Shown here: positions 39,870 through 47,998 of the stretch, piece after piece
Layout of the letters: each line of letters opens with the position of its first letter
Numbering within the stretch: position 1 is the first letter of the stretch
Assembly: GCF_041260665.1 (NCBI RefSeq)
Contig: NZ_JBGCCT010000010.1
Coordinates: 186,001-250,000 of the forward strand
Reading direction: 5' to 3'
Length of the DNA stretch: 64,000 nucleotides
DNA from: Catenulispora sp. GP43
Lineage (GTDB): Bacteria > Actinomycetota > Actinomycetes > Streptomycetales > Catenulisporaceae
Position numbers and translations under genes: made by a program
Notes under the pieces: model-generated
What the model was told of the DNA's origin: nothing
The model's input: only the letters and a program-made list of their open reading frames with translations
Database searches by the model: none

Positions 39870-41168
39870 GTGGACGACTCGGTCGTGGCGCATCCCTCGC
39901 TTCCCGGCGCTCGCGACCTTGGTGCGCAGGACGAGCAGTTGCGTGTCCTCGTGGTCGAGGATGATCCGGGCGACGCGCTGCTCACCATGGAACTCATCGC
40001 CGACTCCGGATTGGCCGCCACCAGCGAGTGCGTCACGAGCGCGGCCGCGGCGGTCGAGATCGTCGGCCGGGCGCGTGTCGACTGTGTGGTCCTCGATCTG
40101 CATCTGCCCGACCTGCACGGCTTCAGCGGTCTGGACGAGCTGCTGCCGGCGCTGGCCACCACGGCCGTCGTGGTGATGACAGGGCTCGACGACCGCGCGG
40201 GAGGTCTGGCCGCTATGCGGTCCGGCGCCCAGGACTACCTGGTCAAAGGCCAGGTGGAACCGGAGTGGTTCGGGCGCGCGATCCGCTACGCCGTCCAGCG
40301 CAAACGCACTGAACAGTCGGCGTTGGAGCTACTCACGGCGCGCTGGCGGGCCCAGGAGAACGAACGGCTGGAACGCGGGCTGCTGCCCACTCCCCTGCTG
40401 CGCGGCGCACCGATCCGGGTGAGCTCGAAGTACCTGCCGCACCGGGCGGGCGCGCTGCTCGGCGGAGACTTCTTCGACGTCGTCGAAACCGACGACGGCC
40501 TCATCCACGCGGTGATAGGCGACGTGTCCGGCCACGGCCCGGACGAGGCGGCGCTCGGCGCCGCCCTGCGTGTCGCCTGGCGCACCCTGGTACTCACCGG
40601 CAGCAGCGGCCCCGCGCTGGTCCAGCAGCTCGAGCGGATCCACAAAGCCGAGCGCGGCTCACGCTCGGTCTTCACCACGCTGGTGAGCCTCCAGTGGCGG
40701 CCGGGCGAGCCGGCGGCGCAGGTGGTCCGGGCCGGACACCCCGGCGTCATCACGCGCCTGAACGGCCGGGTCCGCCTGCACGAGGACGAGCACGGCCCGC
40801 CGCTGGGCATCGTCCCGGACGCCACCTGGCCGATCGCGACAGTGCCGGTCGACCCGGGCGGGGAGGTCATCCTCTACACCGACGGCCTGTACGAGAACCG
40901 CGACGAGGACGACGAAGTCTGGGGCCAGGAGCGGATGTTGGACGCCGCGGACGCGTTGGCCGACATGGCGGACGGCCGGTTCGTCAACGCCCTGATCAGC
41001 GCCACCCGGGACCGCTCCGGCCGGGGCGACAGCGATGACGTCGCGGTGCTGCACCTGCGCCATCTGCCCGCCGGTCCGCCACGGCCGCGGGACGGCCAGG
41101 ACCCCGCGTCGTCGGACCGTCCGCCGCAATCGCCAACGCCACTGCCACCGCCCGGGGCGTCCCGATGA
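39870..41168 (+). CDS. Response regulator with SpoIIE/PP2C-type phosphatase output
   Basis: A 432-residue signalling protein. Residues 25-140 form a receiver domain (VLVVEDDPGD with paired Asp, phosphoacceptor Asp76 in VVLDLHLPD, Lys126 in YLVKG). Residues 180-410 form a SpoIIE/RsbU phosphatase: GALLGGDFFD (metal Asp at about 200-203), GDVSGHGPDEAAL and ILYTDGLYE. Such enzymes dephosphorylate anti-sigma-factor antagonists and release stress sigma factors. GTG 39870 is chosen because GAGGAGGG lies six bases ahead; the longer frame to 39546 is not supported. It is convergent with, and six bases from, a stand-alone receiver gene. Confidence 0.92.
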   Translation: MDDSVVAHPSLPGARDLGAQDEQLRVLVVEDDPGDALLTMELIADSGLAATSECVTSAAAAVEIVGRARVDCVVLDLHLPDLHGFSGLDELLPALATTAVVVMTGLDDRAGGLAAMRSGAQDYLVKGQVEPEWFGRAIRYAVQRKRTEQSALELLTARWRAQENERLERGLLPTPLLRGAPIRVSSKYLPHRAGALLGGDFFDVVETDDGLIHAVIGDVSGHGPDEAALGAALRVAWRTLVLTGSSGPALVQQLERIHKAERGSRSVFTTLVSLQWRPGEPAAQVVRAGHPGVITRLNGRVRLHEDEHGPPLGIVPDATWPIATVPVDPGGEVILYTDGLYENRDEDDEVWGQERMLDAADALADMADGRFVNALISATRDRSGRGDSDDVAVLHLRHLPAGPPRPRDGQDPASSDRPPQSPTPLPPPGASR

Positions 41169-41174
41169 GCGCGC

Positions 41175-41600
41175 TCAGGCCGCGGCGGGCGTGGTGGCCG
41201 TCCTGAGGAAGAACTCGTCAATGCTCTGCACCGCGTGGGTGAACTCGTCGAGGGTCACCGGCTTGGTCACGTAGGCGTTGGCGTGGTTGGCGTAGGCCGC
41301 TTCGATGTCGGTCGACAAGCTGGAGGTGGTGAGCACCACCACCGGCACCGTACGCAGAATGCTGTCGGTCTTGAGGATCTTCAGCAGCTCGTGCCCGTTC
41401 ATCCGGGGCATGTTCAGATCCATCACGATCAGATCGGGTCGCACGCGGCCGGGGGTGCGCAGGTGCGCCAGCGCCGCGACCCCGTCCTCGATGTGGGTCA
41501 CGGTGCGCTCGTCGCCGAACTGCTCGAGGGCGTCCTGGATCAATAGTGCGTCGGCCTCATCGTCCTCGACCAGCAGGATGTCACGGGGGTAACCGGGCAT
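41175..41600 (-). CDS. Rcp1-like single-domain response regulator
   Basis: A 141-residue stand-alone receiver: ILLVEDDEADALLIQDAL with acidic Asp13/Asp14, phosphoacceptor Asp61 in IVMDLNMPRMNGHE, and Lys113 in AYVTKPVTLDEF. The MDLNMPRMNGHELL form is typical of Rcp1, the partner of phytochrome-like kinases. ATG 41600 follows GAGGAG. It diverges from the histidine kinase at 41757, its probable partner, and is convergent with the PP2C response regulator, forming one phosphotransfer module. Confidence 0.92.
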   Translation of the reverse strand: MPGYPRDILLVEDDEADALLIQDALEQFGDERTVTHIEDGVAALAHLRTPGRVRPDLIVMDLNMPRMNGHELLKILKTDSILRTVPVVVLTTSSLSTDIEAAYANHANAYVTKPVTLDEFTHAVQSIDEFFLRTATTPAAA

Positions 41601-41756
41601 GGTCGACTCCTCATTTTCAGCACTACCCAGGGCGCACACACAAGGTAGGGCAGCAGGCGCGCACCAGACAACAACGCGTCATAGGCGCTGTAGAGTGACC
41701 GCCACACCGCCCGCCACGCCATTACGCGCCACGCCGCAGGACGTCTCGAGGACGCG

Positions 41757-43445
41757 ATGAGCCAGCAAGACCAAGCTGTCCGCCCCGACCAGTCCCACTC
41801 CGGCGCGCAGGTGCCCGGGCACCGCCGCACTGCGGCCTCTGCGGCGACCGCGGCGACCGCCGCCGGACCCGACCTGAGACGCGGTCGCGCGCCTCGTGAC
41901 GGAGGCTGGACGACCCGGCGCTACCTGGCCTTCGGCACCGGCGCGGCCCTGATCCTGCTGGCCGCGCTCTCCGCCCTGATCGCCGTCGACTTCCAGCACA
42001 CCAGCGCGACCTCCGACCGGCTGGTCAACCGCACCGCGCCGGCCCTGACCGCCTCCGTCCGCCTGGAAGCCGCCATGATCAACCAGGAGACCGGCGTCCG
42101 CGGCTACGGCCTGACCGGGCAGACCCCGTTCCTGCAGCCCTACATCAACGGTCTGGCCGAGCAGCGCGACGCCATCGCCGCCCTGACCACGCTGACCGCG
42201 GGTGATCGGCAGCAGGCGGCCGACCTGGCCACGGTCCAGTCCCGTGCCGCCGCCTGGCAAGAACGCATCGCCACGCCCATCGCCGCCTCCCCGGCCGGCG
42301 CACCACCGGCCGTCGCGGCGCAACGTGCCAGCGAAGGCCTGACGCTGTTCAACGCGCTGCGCACCGCGATGAGCGCCGAACAGTCTCAACTGCAGAACAC
42401 CACCACCGTTGAGACCGCCGCCATCAAGCACGCGTACGCGCAGCGCGACGCCCTGTTCACCGCGATCGGGCTGACCGTCCTGGTCCTGGTGCTCCTGGTC
42501 TTCGAAGGGCTGCGGCGCGGGGTGACCAAGCCGCTCACCATGATCTCGACCGACACCCGCGAAGTCACCGCCGGCGACTTCGGCCACCCCGTCGCCGCCA
42601 CCGGGCCGGCCGACCTGCGTGAACTCGCCCTCGACATCGACGCCATGCGCGAGCGTCTGGCCGAGGAACTGATCGCCACCAATCGGGACCGCCAAGCACT
42701 CGACGCCCAGGCCCGAGAACTGCGCCGCTCGAACCAGGAGCTCGAACAGTTCGCCTACGTGGCCTCGCACGATCTGCAGGAGCCGCTGCGCAAAGTCGCA
42801 AGCTTCTGCCAACTGCTCCAGCGCCGCTACGCCGGACAGCTCGACGACCGGGCCGACCAGTACATCGGATACGCGGTCGACGGCGCCGAACGCATGCAGA
42901 AGCTCATCACCGACCTGCTCGCCTTCTCCCGAGTCGGCCGGGTCCACCACGACCACGCCCTCGTCAACCTCGACGACTGCTTCGCCGCCGCCGTCGACGA
43001 CCTGGAGATCGCGGCCGCGGAGTCGGGAGCGGAGTTCGAAAGCGACCCGCTCCCCACGGTCAACGGCGACACGACGCAGCTGACCCTGCTGTTCCAGAAC
43101 CTGCTGGCGAACGCGATCAAGTTCCGCGCCCCCGACCGGCCCCCGCGGATCCGGGTGAGCGCGGAGCGCGTCGGGCCGATGTGGCATCTCGCGGTCACCG
43201 ACAACGGCATCGGTATCGCGCCGGAGTACGCCGAAAGAGTCTTCCTGATCTTCCAGCGGCTCCACGGCAAGGACGCCTACCCCGGCAGCGGCATCGGGTT
43301 GGCGATGTGCCGCAAGATCGTGGACTTCCACGGCGGCACCATCGGCGTCGACACCGGCCACCAGGACGGCACGCGCATCACGTTCACCCTTCCCGTTGTG
43401 GAAGAAAGCACGGAGGATGTCGTCGAAGAGCCTGAAGGCAGCTGA
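41757..43445 (+). CDS. Membrane histidine kinase with CHASE3-like sensor
   Basis: A 562-residue kinase. A basic, Ala-rich N-terminus precedes helix 1 (FGTGAALILLAALSALIAV, about 59-77). The outer region 80-225 has the CHASE3-like pattern RLEAAMINQETGVRGYGLTG. Helix 2 (about 233-250) leads into HAMP, then HisKA with His338 in ASHDLQEPLRKV, and HATPase with NLLANAIKF, DNGIGI and GSGIGLAMCRKI. This is the Cph1/Bphy-like kinase family without a chromophore domain. It pairs with the divergent Rcp1-like receiver. The signal sensed is unknown. Confidence 0.93.
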   Translation: MSQQDQAVRPDQSHSGAQVPGHRRTAASAATAATAAGPDLRRGRAPRDGGWTTRRYLAFGTGAALILLAALSALIAVDFQHTSATSDRLVNRTAPALTASVRLEAAMINQETGVRGYGLTGQTPFLQPYINGLAEQRDAIAALTTLTAGDRQQAADLATVQSRAAAWQERIATPIAASPAGAPPAVAAQRASEGLTLFNALRTAMSAEQSQLQNTTTVETAAIKHAYAQRDALFTAIGLTVLVLVLLVFEGLRRGVTKPLTMISTDTREVTAGDFGHPVAATGPADLRELALDIDAMRERLAEELIATNRDRQALDAQARELRRSNQELEQFAYVASHDLQEPLRKVASFCQLLQRRYAGQLDDRADQYIGYAVDGAERMQKLITDLLAFSRVGRVHHDHALVNLDDCFAAAVDDLEIAAAESGAEFESDPLPTVNGDTTQLTLLFQNLLANAIKFRAPDRPPRIRVSAERVGPMWHLAVTDNGIGIAPEYAERVFLIFQRLHGKDAYPGSGIGLAMCRKIVDFHGGTIGVDTGHQDGTRITFTLPVVEESTEDVVEEPEGS

Positions 43446-43452
43446 GCCCGGC

Positions 43453-43881
43453 TCAGGCGCTTTCGCTGTCCTCCAGTCCGACCGCCGCCTTGAGCTCGGC
43501 GACGTCGTCGTGCAACTCGTCCCGATCGTGGATGTCGGCGATGTGGGTCATCAGTTCACTGAGTCCGACGGCCAGGGCGTTGAGCTTGTCCTGCGTGGCC
43601 CGGTCGCTGCGGGTCTGGGTGTTCTGCAACAGCGCCACCAAGAGGAAGGTCACGATGGTGGTGGCGGTGTTGATGATGAGCTGCCAGGTGTCGAGACTGC
43701 CGACGATGTAGAAGCTCGGCGCCCACACGATGACCAGGAGCAGGCAGCCGGCGAAGAACCACGCCCGGGACGCGAAGTGCGCCGCGGCGGTGGCGAAGCG
43801 TTCGAACAGCGACAGGTTCGGCGTCACATCGCTCGGCATGTGCGGCACACGTTTTTGCGGAGCATCGGTGGTAGCGGACAT
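43453..43881 (-). CDS. Low-affinity iron permease family protein
   Basis: A 142-residue membrane protein. Two helices, FFAGCLLLVIVWAPSFYIV and TWQLIINTATTIVTFLLVAL, are followed by NTQTRSDRATQDKLNAL and a charged tail (HDDVAELKAAVGLED). This pattern is the bacterial branch of the Fet4-like low-affinity iron permease family; iron transport by bacterial members is not well established. AGGAGG lies upstream of ATG 43881 and a SigB-type promoter candidate lies at 43935-43959. Convergent with the histidine kinase (seven-base gap). Confidence 0.85.
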   Translation of the reverse strand: MSATTDAPQKRVPHMPSDVTPNLSLFERFATAAAHFASRAWFFAGCLLLVIVWAPSFYIVGSLDTWQLIINTATTIVTFLLVALLQNTQTRSDRATQDKLNALAVGLSELMTHIADIHDRDELHDDVAELKAAVGLEDSESA

Positions 43882-43934
43882 TTGCGACTGCCTCCTGTGC
43901 CTATCCCTCACACCACGAGTGAAGCGCGCTCCGG

Positions 43935-43959
43935 CTACCCCTAGCCGCGGACACGAAAC
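43935..43959 (-). promoter_or_regulatory. SigB-type promoter candidate for iron-permease-like gene
   Basis: On the minus strand GTTT, 15 bases, GGGTAG, 54 bases before ATG 43881. Five of six -10 bases match GGGTAY. Confidence 0.55.
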
Positions 43960-43982
43960 AGGCGGCTGCGGACCAGGGATAG

Positions 43983-44246
43983 TCACCACAGGTGGGAGCC
44001 GACGACGACGGCCAGGACCACCAGTCCCAAGAGCCGCCGAAAGTAGTTCACACCCTGCGTCAGCTCCAAGTAGGCCCAGGTGAACAGGAAGGCCGAGCTG
44101 ACGAAGCCCGCTCCGCTCCGCCAGTGGCCACCCGAGATCCAGGCGAGGGCCGCGAAGACCAACCAGCCGATCAACGGGATGTTGGGTGCCTGCGCGATGA
44201 CGACTTTGCCGTCGGCATCCCGCCAGAACCCTCTACTGCCGGCCAT
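43983..44246 (-). CDS. Small membrane protein
   Basis: An 87-residue protein with an N-terminal FWRDADGKVVIAQAPNIPLI segment and three hydrophobic stretches (GWLVFAALAWISGGHW, GAGFVSSAFLFTWAYLELT, LLGLVVLAVVVGSHLW). ELTQGVNYFRRLLG is typical of a family of uncharacterised actinobacterial membrane proteins. AAGGAGAACC precedes ATG 44246. A near-SigB promoter (GTTT-N14-GGGCAC) is 75 bases upstream. Function unknown. Confidence 0.75.
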   Translation of the reverse strand: MAGSRGFWRDADGKVVIAQAPNIPLIGWLVFAALAWISGGHWRSGAGFVSSAFLFTWAYLELTQGVNYFRRLLGLVVLAVVVGSHLW

Positions 44247-44320
44247 CGGTTCTCCTTTTCGCCCGCCGCCCACGATCGTGCGGGCGAAAATCTGATCACG
44301 GCACACGCGTGGTGAACCGG

Positions 44321-44344
44321 GTGCCCGAATCAGGGATTTCAAAC
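44321..44344 (-). promoter_or_regulatory. SigB-type promoter candidate
   Basis: On the minus strand GTTT, 14 bases, GGGCAC, upstream of the small membrane protein gene. Confidence 0.45.
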
Positions 44345-44469
44345 GCGGATTCCGGCCCGGCTTCCGCCGATCCTGCTGGTCGAAAGAGCCGGGTTTGCCC
44401 TGCCTGTACTAGGACAACCGGTTGGCAACGGCCGGCCACGAGGCCGACCGGCAGGCAAGGGAGACACCC

Positions 44470-45042
44470 GTGAACGACAACGGCCGCCAGGACGTGACCC
44501 AGGTCCTCATCCACGACCACCGCGAGGTGGAGGAGATGTTCGCCCAGTTGGAGAAGGGCGACATCGGCGACGCTCGCGACGTCCGGGCCGTCGTCGAACG
44601 TGTGACCATCGAGCTGGTGCGACACTCGGCCGCGGAGGAGCGCCACCTGTACCCGGCCGTGCGACTCCATGTCGCCGGCGGCGACGCGCTGGCAGACGGC
44701 GAGATCCGCGAGCACGCCGAGGCCGAGGAGCTGATGAAGGCGCTGGAGCACCTCGATCCCGCTGACGACGCCTTCGGCGACGTCCTGGCCCGCCTCATGA
44801 CCGGAGTCCGGGCACACATCGCCGAGGAGGAGAACGTCCTCTTCCCGAAGCTGACCGCCGCCTGCACCCGCGAGCAGCTGTTGGAGCTGGGTGACCGGGT
44901 CACGGCGGCCAAGAAGAAGGCTCCGACGCACCCGCATCCGGCAGCACCCGACACCCCGCCGGCCAATGCCGTCACAGCTCCGCTGCTCGGCCTCGTGGAC
45001 AAGGCCCGCGACGCGTTCACCGATCGCGCCACCGGGCAGTAA
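44470..45042 (+). CDS. Hemerythrin HHE-domain protein
   Basis: A 190-residue protein. The four-helix HHE bundle carries HDHREVEEMFAQLE, ELVRHSAAEERHLYPAV, EIREHAEAEELMKALE and VRAHIAEEENVLFPKL, giving the His and Glu ligands for a di-iron site. The C-terminus is Pro/Ala-rich. GGGAG precedes GTG 44470. Such proteins respond to oxygen, nitric oxide or oxidative stress. It shares its domain type with the fusion at 46503 and the protein at 2240. It is convergent with the PRC-barrel gene. Confidence 0.88.
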   Translation: MNDNGRQDVTQVLIHDHREVEEMFAQLEKGDIGDARDVRAVVERVTIELVRHSAAEERHLYPAVRLHVAGGDALADGEIREHAEAEELMKALEHLDPADDAFGDVLARLMTGVRAHIAEEENVLFPKLTAACTREQLLELGDRVTAAKKKAPTHPHPAAPDTPPANAVTAPLLGLVDKARDAFTDRATGQ

Positions 45043-45051
45043 GCGCTCCCG

Positions 45052-45092
45052 GGCGGCTGCGCGCCGTGTTCGTGTTCGTGTTCGCAGCCGCC
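45052..45092. terminator. Hairpin between convergent HHE and PRC-barrel genes
   Basis: GGCGGCTGCG (45052-45061) pairs with CGCAGCCGCC (45083-45092) around a loop holding three GTTCGT-like units. It lies nine bases after the HHE stop. Confidence 0.65.
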
Positions 45093-45192
45093 GAGGCGGG
45101 TTTCAGCGGCGGCAGCCGTCGCGTCTGCACAACGCGATCAGCCGAGTCCGCGAGCGATTTCTGTGGGCGCGCTCAGTCCCACTCGGCGAGGC

Positions 45193-45834
45193 TCAGTCCT
45201 CCTCGGCGAGGTCGACCGGCGGAAGGTCACGCACGTCGTCCTTCGTGAACCGCAGCCGGACACCGGTGCCGTCGACGGCGGTCACGGCGCCGATCGGGAC
45301 GGCGACCCGCTTCTTGCCCCACAGGTGGCCCTCGTCCAAGAGGATGTGGGTCACCCCGTGGTCGGCCGGGTCGATGACCAGCCCCTGAACGCGGCCTATG
45401 TCGCCGTCGGCGGCATGGACCGGTTCGCCGCGGCGCACCTGCACCTCGCCGACCGGCACGCGGTCGTAGGTGACCATCTGCGGGCCGGCCGGCTCGCCGG
45501 GCGTCGCCGCGCCGAGGCCGTAGAAGGGCCAGGAAAGGAGACTCTTCTGGTCGTAGTCCCACTCCCCCGGGGCTCCCGCCACGAAGTCCGTCGCCTCCGC
45601 GAGCTCGAGCCTGTCGAACTCCTCGGGCGTGCACGACAGGCGGATCCTCCCGTCCGTCGAGCTCGCCAGAACGATCGGTACGAGGCGGCCCGCGTCCGAC
45701 CCGTGTTTCGCCTCGACGACGAGGTGGGTGAGAGCTTGGGCCACCGGATCGACGACGACGCGCTGAAGCTCGCCGCACACCCCGTCGCCGCACTCGACCT
45801 CGCTACCAATGGTGAACTCCGCATGAGCGCCCAC
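45193..45834 (-). CDS. PRC-barrel domain protein (two modules)
   Basis: A 213-residue soluble protein made of two PRC-barrel-like halves: FTIGSEVECGDGVCGELQRVVVDP with THLVVEAKHG, and VQVRRGEPVHAADGDIGRVQG with THILLDEGHLWGKKRVAVPI. PRC-barrels occur in photosynthetic reaction-centre subunits and RimM; free-standing actinobacterial forms are stress-associated and of unknown role. GGAGG lies before GTG 45834, and a weak SigB-like sequence lies at 45916-45938. Confidence 0.85.
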   Translation of the reverse strand: MGAHAEFTIGSEVECGDGVCGELQRVVVDPVAQALTHLVVEAKHGSDAGRLVPIVLASSTDGRIRLSCTPEEFDRLELAEATDFVAGAPGEWDYDQKSLLSWPFYGLGAATPGEPAGPQMVTYDRVPVGEVQVRRGEPVHAADGDIGRVQGLVIDPADHGVTHILLDEGHLWGKKRVAVPIGAVTAVDGTGVRLRFTKDDVRDLPPVDLAEED

Positions 45835-45915
45835 GGTCTGCCTCCTGGTCTCCCGGGCGGCGCTCCCTTCGGGCCGTCAGCTGACTGGCCACCGGCGAGC
45901 CGCCCGGCTCCTGCT

Positions 45916-45938
45916 GTCCCCCGCAGCAGAATGCAAAC
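45916..45938 (-). promoter_or_regulatory. Weak SigB-type promoter candidate
   Basis: On the minus strand GTTT, 13 bases, GGGGAC, 82 bases before the PRC-barrel start; spacing and -10 both deviate from consensus. Confidence 0.3.
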
Positions 45939-45975
45939 CAGCCGACACGGCCGCGAAGAGAGCGCTACCGCGGAT

Positions 45976-46149
45976 TCACCATCGGCCGTACCACCGACGC
46001 CGGCCACCGGTCCCGGCGCCGCCGCGGACTGCGAAGCCGATCAGCCACAGGACGAACACGACCAGGGCGATCACCCACAGCGCGTGAATCGCGAATCCGG
46101 CTCCGCCGAGGATCAGGGCAAGCAGAAGGACAAGCAAGATCACGACCAT
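45976..46149 (-). CDS. Small hydrophobic protein
   Basis: A 57-residue protein with one long hydrophobic region, MVVILLVLLLALILGGAGFA then LWVIALVVFVLWLIGFAV, and a basic Gly/Arg/Trp tail. The same short hydrophobic protein is widespread in Streptomyces and relatives, often next to stress genes. AAAGGAGG precedes ATG 46149 (a GTG one codon earlier is also possible). Function unknown. Confidence 0.75.
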   Translation of the reverse strand: MVVILLVLLLALILGGAGFAIHALWVIALVVFVLWLIGFAVRGGAGTGGRRRWYGRW

Positions 46150-46502
46150 CACCCGGCCTCCTTTCGAATGGGGCTCCGACGACAAAACGGATGTTGACCG
46201 CTCTGGAGCCCGCAGAGCCGTCCAAACGCCCTTGTGACCACTTGCTACGGAACGAAACAGATAGTTCCGCCCATACCGGCTGAAAATGGAGAAGTGCTGA
46301 GCGGGCCTTGCAATGCCCGGCTCGCCGCTTGTTTGCCCTGTCAACGATCGGACACCCGGCACTGGCGGCGCGACATCGCGCCGCTCACCGGCTGACGCGG
46401 CCCCCGTCGGACGCGCAGTCGTCCGAGTGACCCGCCCCCGTCCGCAGCCCTGGATCCCGCCCCGGAGCGGGTTCGCAGAACCGAGAACCGCAAGGGAGAA
46501 CC
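46150..46502. other. Intergenic region between divergent stress-type genes
   Basis: 353 bp. No gene or strong repeat is seen; GTTT-rich segments occur on both strands but none has a good GGGTAY partner. Confidence 0.4.
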
Positions 46503-47417
46503 ATGAGTGATGTGACCGAATCGGTCGACGTGAACGTGCCTGTCAGCACCGCCTACAACCAGTGGACCCAGTTCGAGTCGTTCCCGCTGTTCATGGCGGG
46601 CGTCGAGTCGGTGACGCAGATTGACGAGCTCCACACCCGCTGGGTGACCTCGGTCGGCGGAGCGCGCCGGGAGTTCGACGCGGAGATCACCGAGCAGCAT
46701 CCTGATGAGCGGATCGCGTGGAAGAGCATCGGCGGCGACACCAGTCACGCCGGCGTCGTGACCTTCCACCGCCTGGCCGCCGACCAGACCAGGGTCACCG
46801 TTCAGCTGGTCTGGGATCCGCAGGGCTTCGTGGAGAAGGCCGGCAGCCTGCTGAATCTGGACGCCCACCAGGTCAAGGCCGACACCGAACGGTTCAAGAA
46901 GTTCATCGAGGAGCAGGGGGACGCGACCGGGCAGTACCGCGGCGACCAGCCCGCGCCGGGAGACCGGGGCGCCGTCCAGGGCGGCGACATCGTCGAGGTC
47001 CTGCTGAGCCAGCACGAGGAGGTCAAGCGCGGGTTCACCCGGCTCCAGGCGGCGAGCGGCGAGGATCGGGTCCGGTTGTTCGCCGAGCTGGCCGCCCTGC
47101 TGCACGCCCACGAGACCGGCGAACAGCAGGTCGTGCATCCGGTGATCCGCGAGGACGCCTCCGGCGGCCGGCAGATCGCCGCGGACCGGGTCGAGGAAGA
47201 ACAGACGGCCGACCAGGTACTGGCCGAGCTCAAGGCCCTCGGGGTCGACCACCCGGACTTCGGCGCCAGACTCGACGTGTTCCACCAGGTCGTGCTGGCC
47301 CACGCCACCGCCGAGGAAGAGCAGGAGTTCCCGCGTCTGAACCAGCTGCCCCCGCACCGCCGGCAGGAGTTGGCGGAGCAACTGCGCGCCGTCCAGAACA
47401 CGCCGATCCCGAAGTAG
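46503..47417 (+). CDS. SRPBCC-hemerythrin fusion protein
   Basis: A 304-residue protein joining two domains seen separately nearby. Residues 1-150 form an SRPBCC domain (VDVNVPVSTAYNQWTQFESF; RREFDAEITEQHPDERIAW; RVTVQLVWDPQGFVEKAG), close in sequence to the stand-alone protein at 38617. Residues 160-290 form a hemerythrin/HHE bundle with ligand candidates His171, His201/His203, His212, His261, His267 and Glu271 (LLSQHEEVKRG, LLHAHETGEQQVVHP, FHQVVLAHATAEEEQ). GGGAGAACC precedes ATG 46503. A di-iron sensor controlling, or controlled by, a small-ligand pocket is a reasonable guess, unproven. Confidence 0.88.
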   Translation: MSDVTESVDVNVPVSTAYNQWTQFESFPLFMAGVESVTQIDELHTRWVTSVGGARREFDAEITEQHPDERIAWKSIGGDTSHAGVVTFHRLAADQTRVTVQLVWDPQGFVEKAGSLLNLDAHQVKADTERFKKFIEEQGDATGQYRGDQPAPGDRGAVQGGDIVEVLLSQHEEVKRGFTRLQAASGEDRVRLFAELAALLHAHETGEQQVVHPVIREDASGGRQIAADRVEEEQTADQVLAELKALGVDHPDFGARLDVFHQVVLAHATAEEEQEFPRLNQLPPHRRQELAEQLRAVQNTPIPK

Positions 47418-47470
47418 GGGTCCACGCCCGGGGCGCAGCCGTCCGCGGGCAAAGGCTCGGTCGCGCGTTT

Positions 47471-47494
47471 GTTTGCAGATGTGGATCCGGGTCA
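47471..47494 (+). promoter_or_regulatory. SigB-type promoter candidate for GlsB-like gene
   Basis: GTTT, 14 bases, GGGTCA, located 118 bases before ATG 47612; one base off the GGGTAY form. Confidence 0.4.
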
Positions 47495-47611
47495 CAAGTG
47501 TGGGGCGGGCCCGTCCGCTTTCCCCCCGGCGGGCGGGCCACCGCTTCAGGGACAACCCCCAATCCCCCAGAATCCGGTCGACGAAGGCCGGGAGAAATAC
47601 GAGGCTTCGCC

Positions 47612-47905
47612 ATGGGCATCATCGCCTGGATCGTGCTCGGACTCGTCGTCGGCCTGATCGCCGACCGGGTCATGGGCAGCCCGCACGGAATCATCGTCAC
47701 CACGGTGATCGGCATCGCCGGAGCCCTTCTCGGCGGCTGGATCGCCGACAAGCTGTTCCACGTCAACAACATCCAGGGCTTCTTCAACATCTCCACATGG
47801 GTCACGGCCTTCGCCGGCGCGATCGTGCTGCTGGCCGTCATGCACCTGGTGACCGGCGGCGGGCGCGGGCTGGGTACCAGCCGCCGCCACGGACTGCGCC
47901 ACTAG
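47612..47905 (+). CDS. GlsB/YeaQ/YmgE-family membrane protein
   Basis: A 97-residue protein with three hydrophobic helices: MGIIAWIVLGLVVGLIADRV, GIIVTTVIGIAGALLGGWIA and STWVTAFAGAIVLLAVMHLV. The Gly-rich helix pattern defines the transglycosylase-associated (GlsB/YeaQ/YmgE) family, general-stress membrane proteins. GAGG precedes ATG 47612. A SigB-type promoter candidate lies upstream and a strong terminator directly downstream, so it is probably monocistronic. Confidence 0.92.
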   Translation: MGIIAWIVLGLVVGLIADRVMGSPHGIIVTTVIGIAGALLGGWIADKLFHVNNIQGFFNISTWVTAFAGAIVLLAVMHLVTGGGRGLGTSRRHGLRH

Positions 47906-47924
47906 GACCTCCGAAGCCTGACAA

Positions 47925-47954
47925 GGGCCGCCGCTGCTGAGGCAGCGGCGGCCC
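47925..47954 (+). terminator. Perfect 13-bp hairpin terminator
   Basis: GGGCCGCCGCTGC, loop TGAG, GCAGCGGCGGCCC, 19 bases after the GlsB-like stop. Confidence 0.85.
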
Positions 47955-47998
47955 TGGCCGTCGGGGCACCGAGAAACCACTGAGCAAGGGATCTGAGA

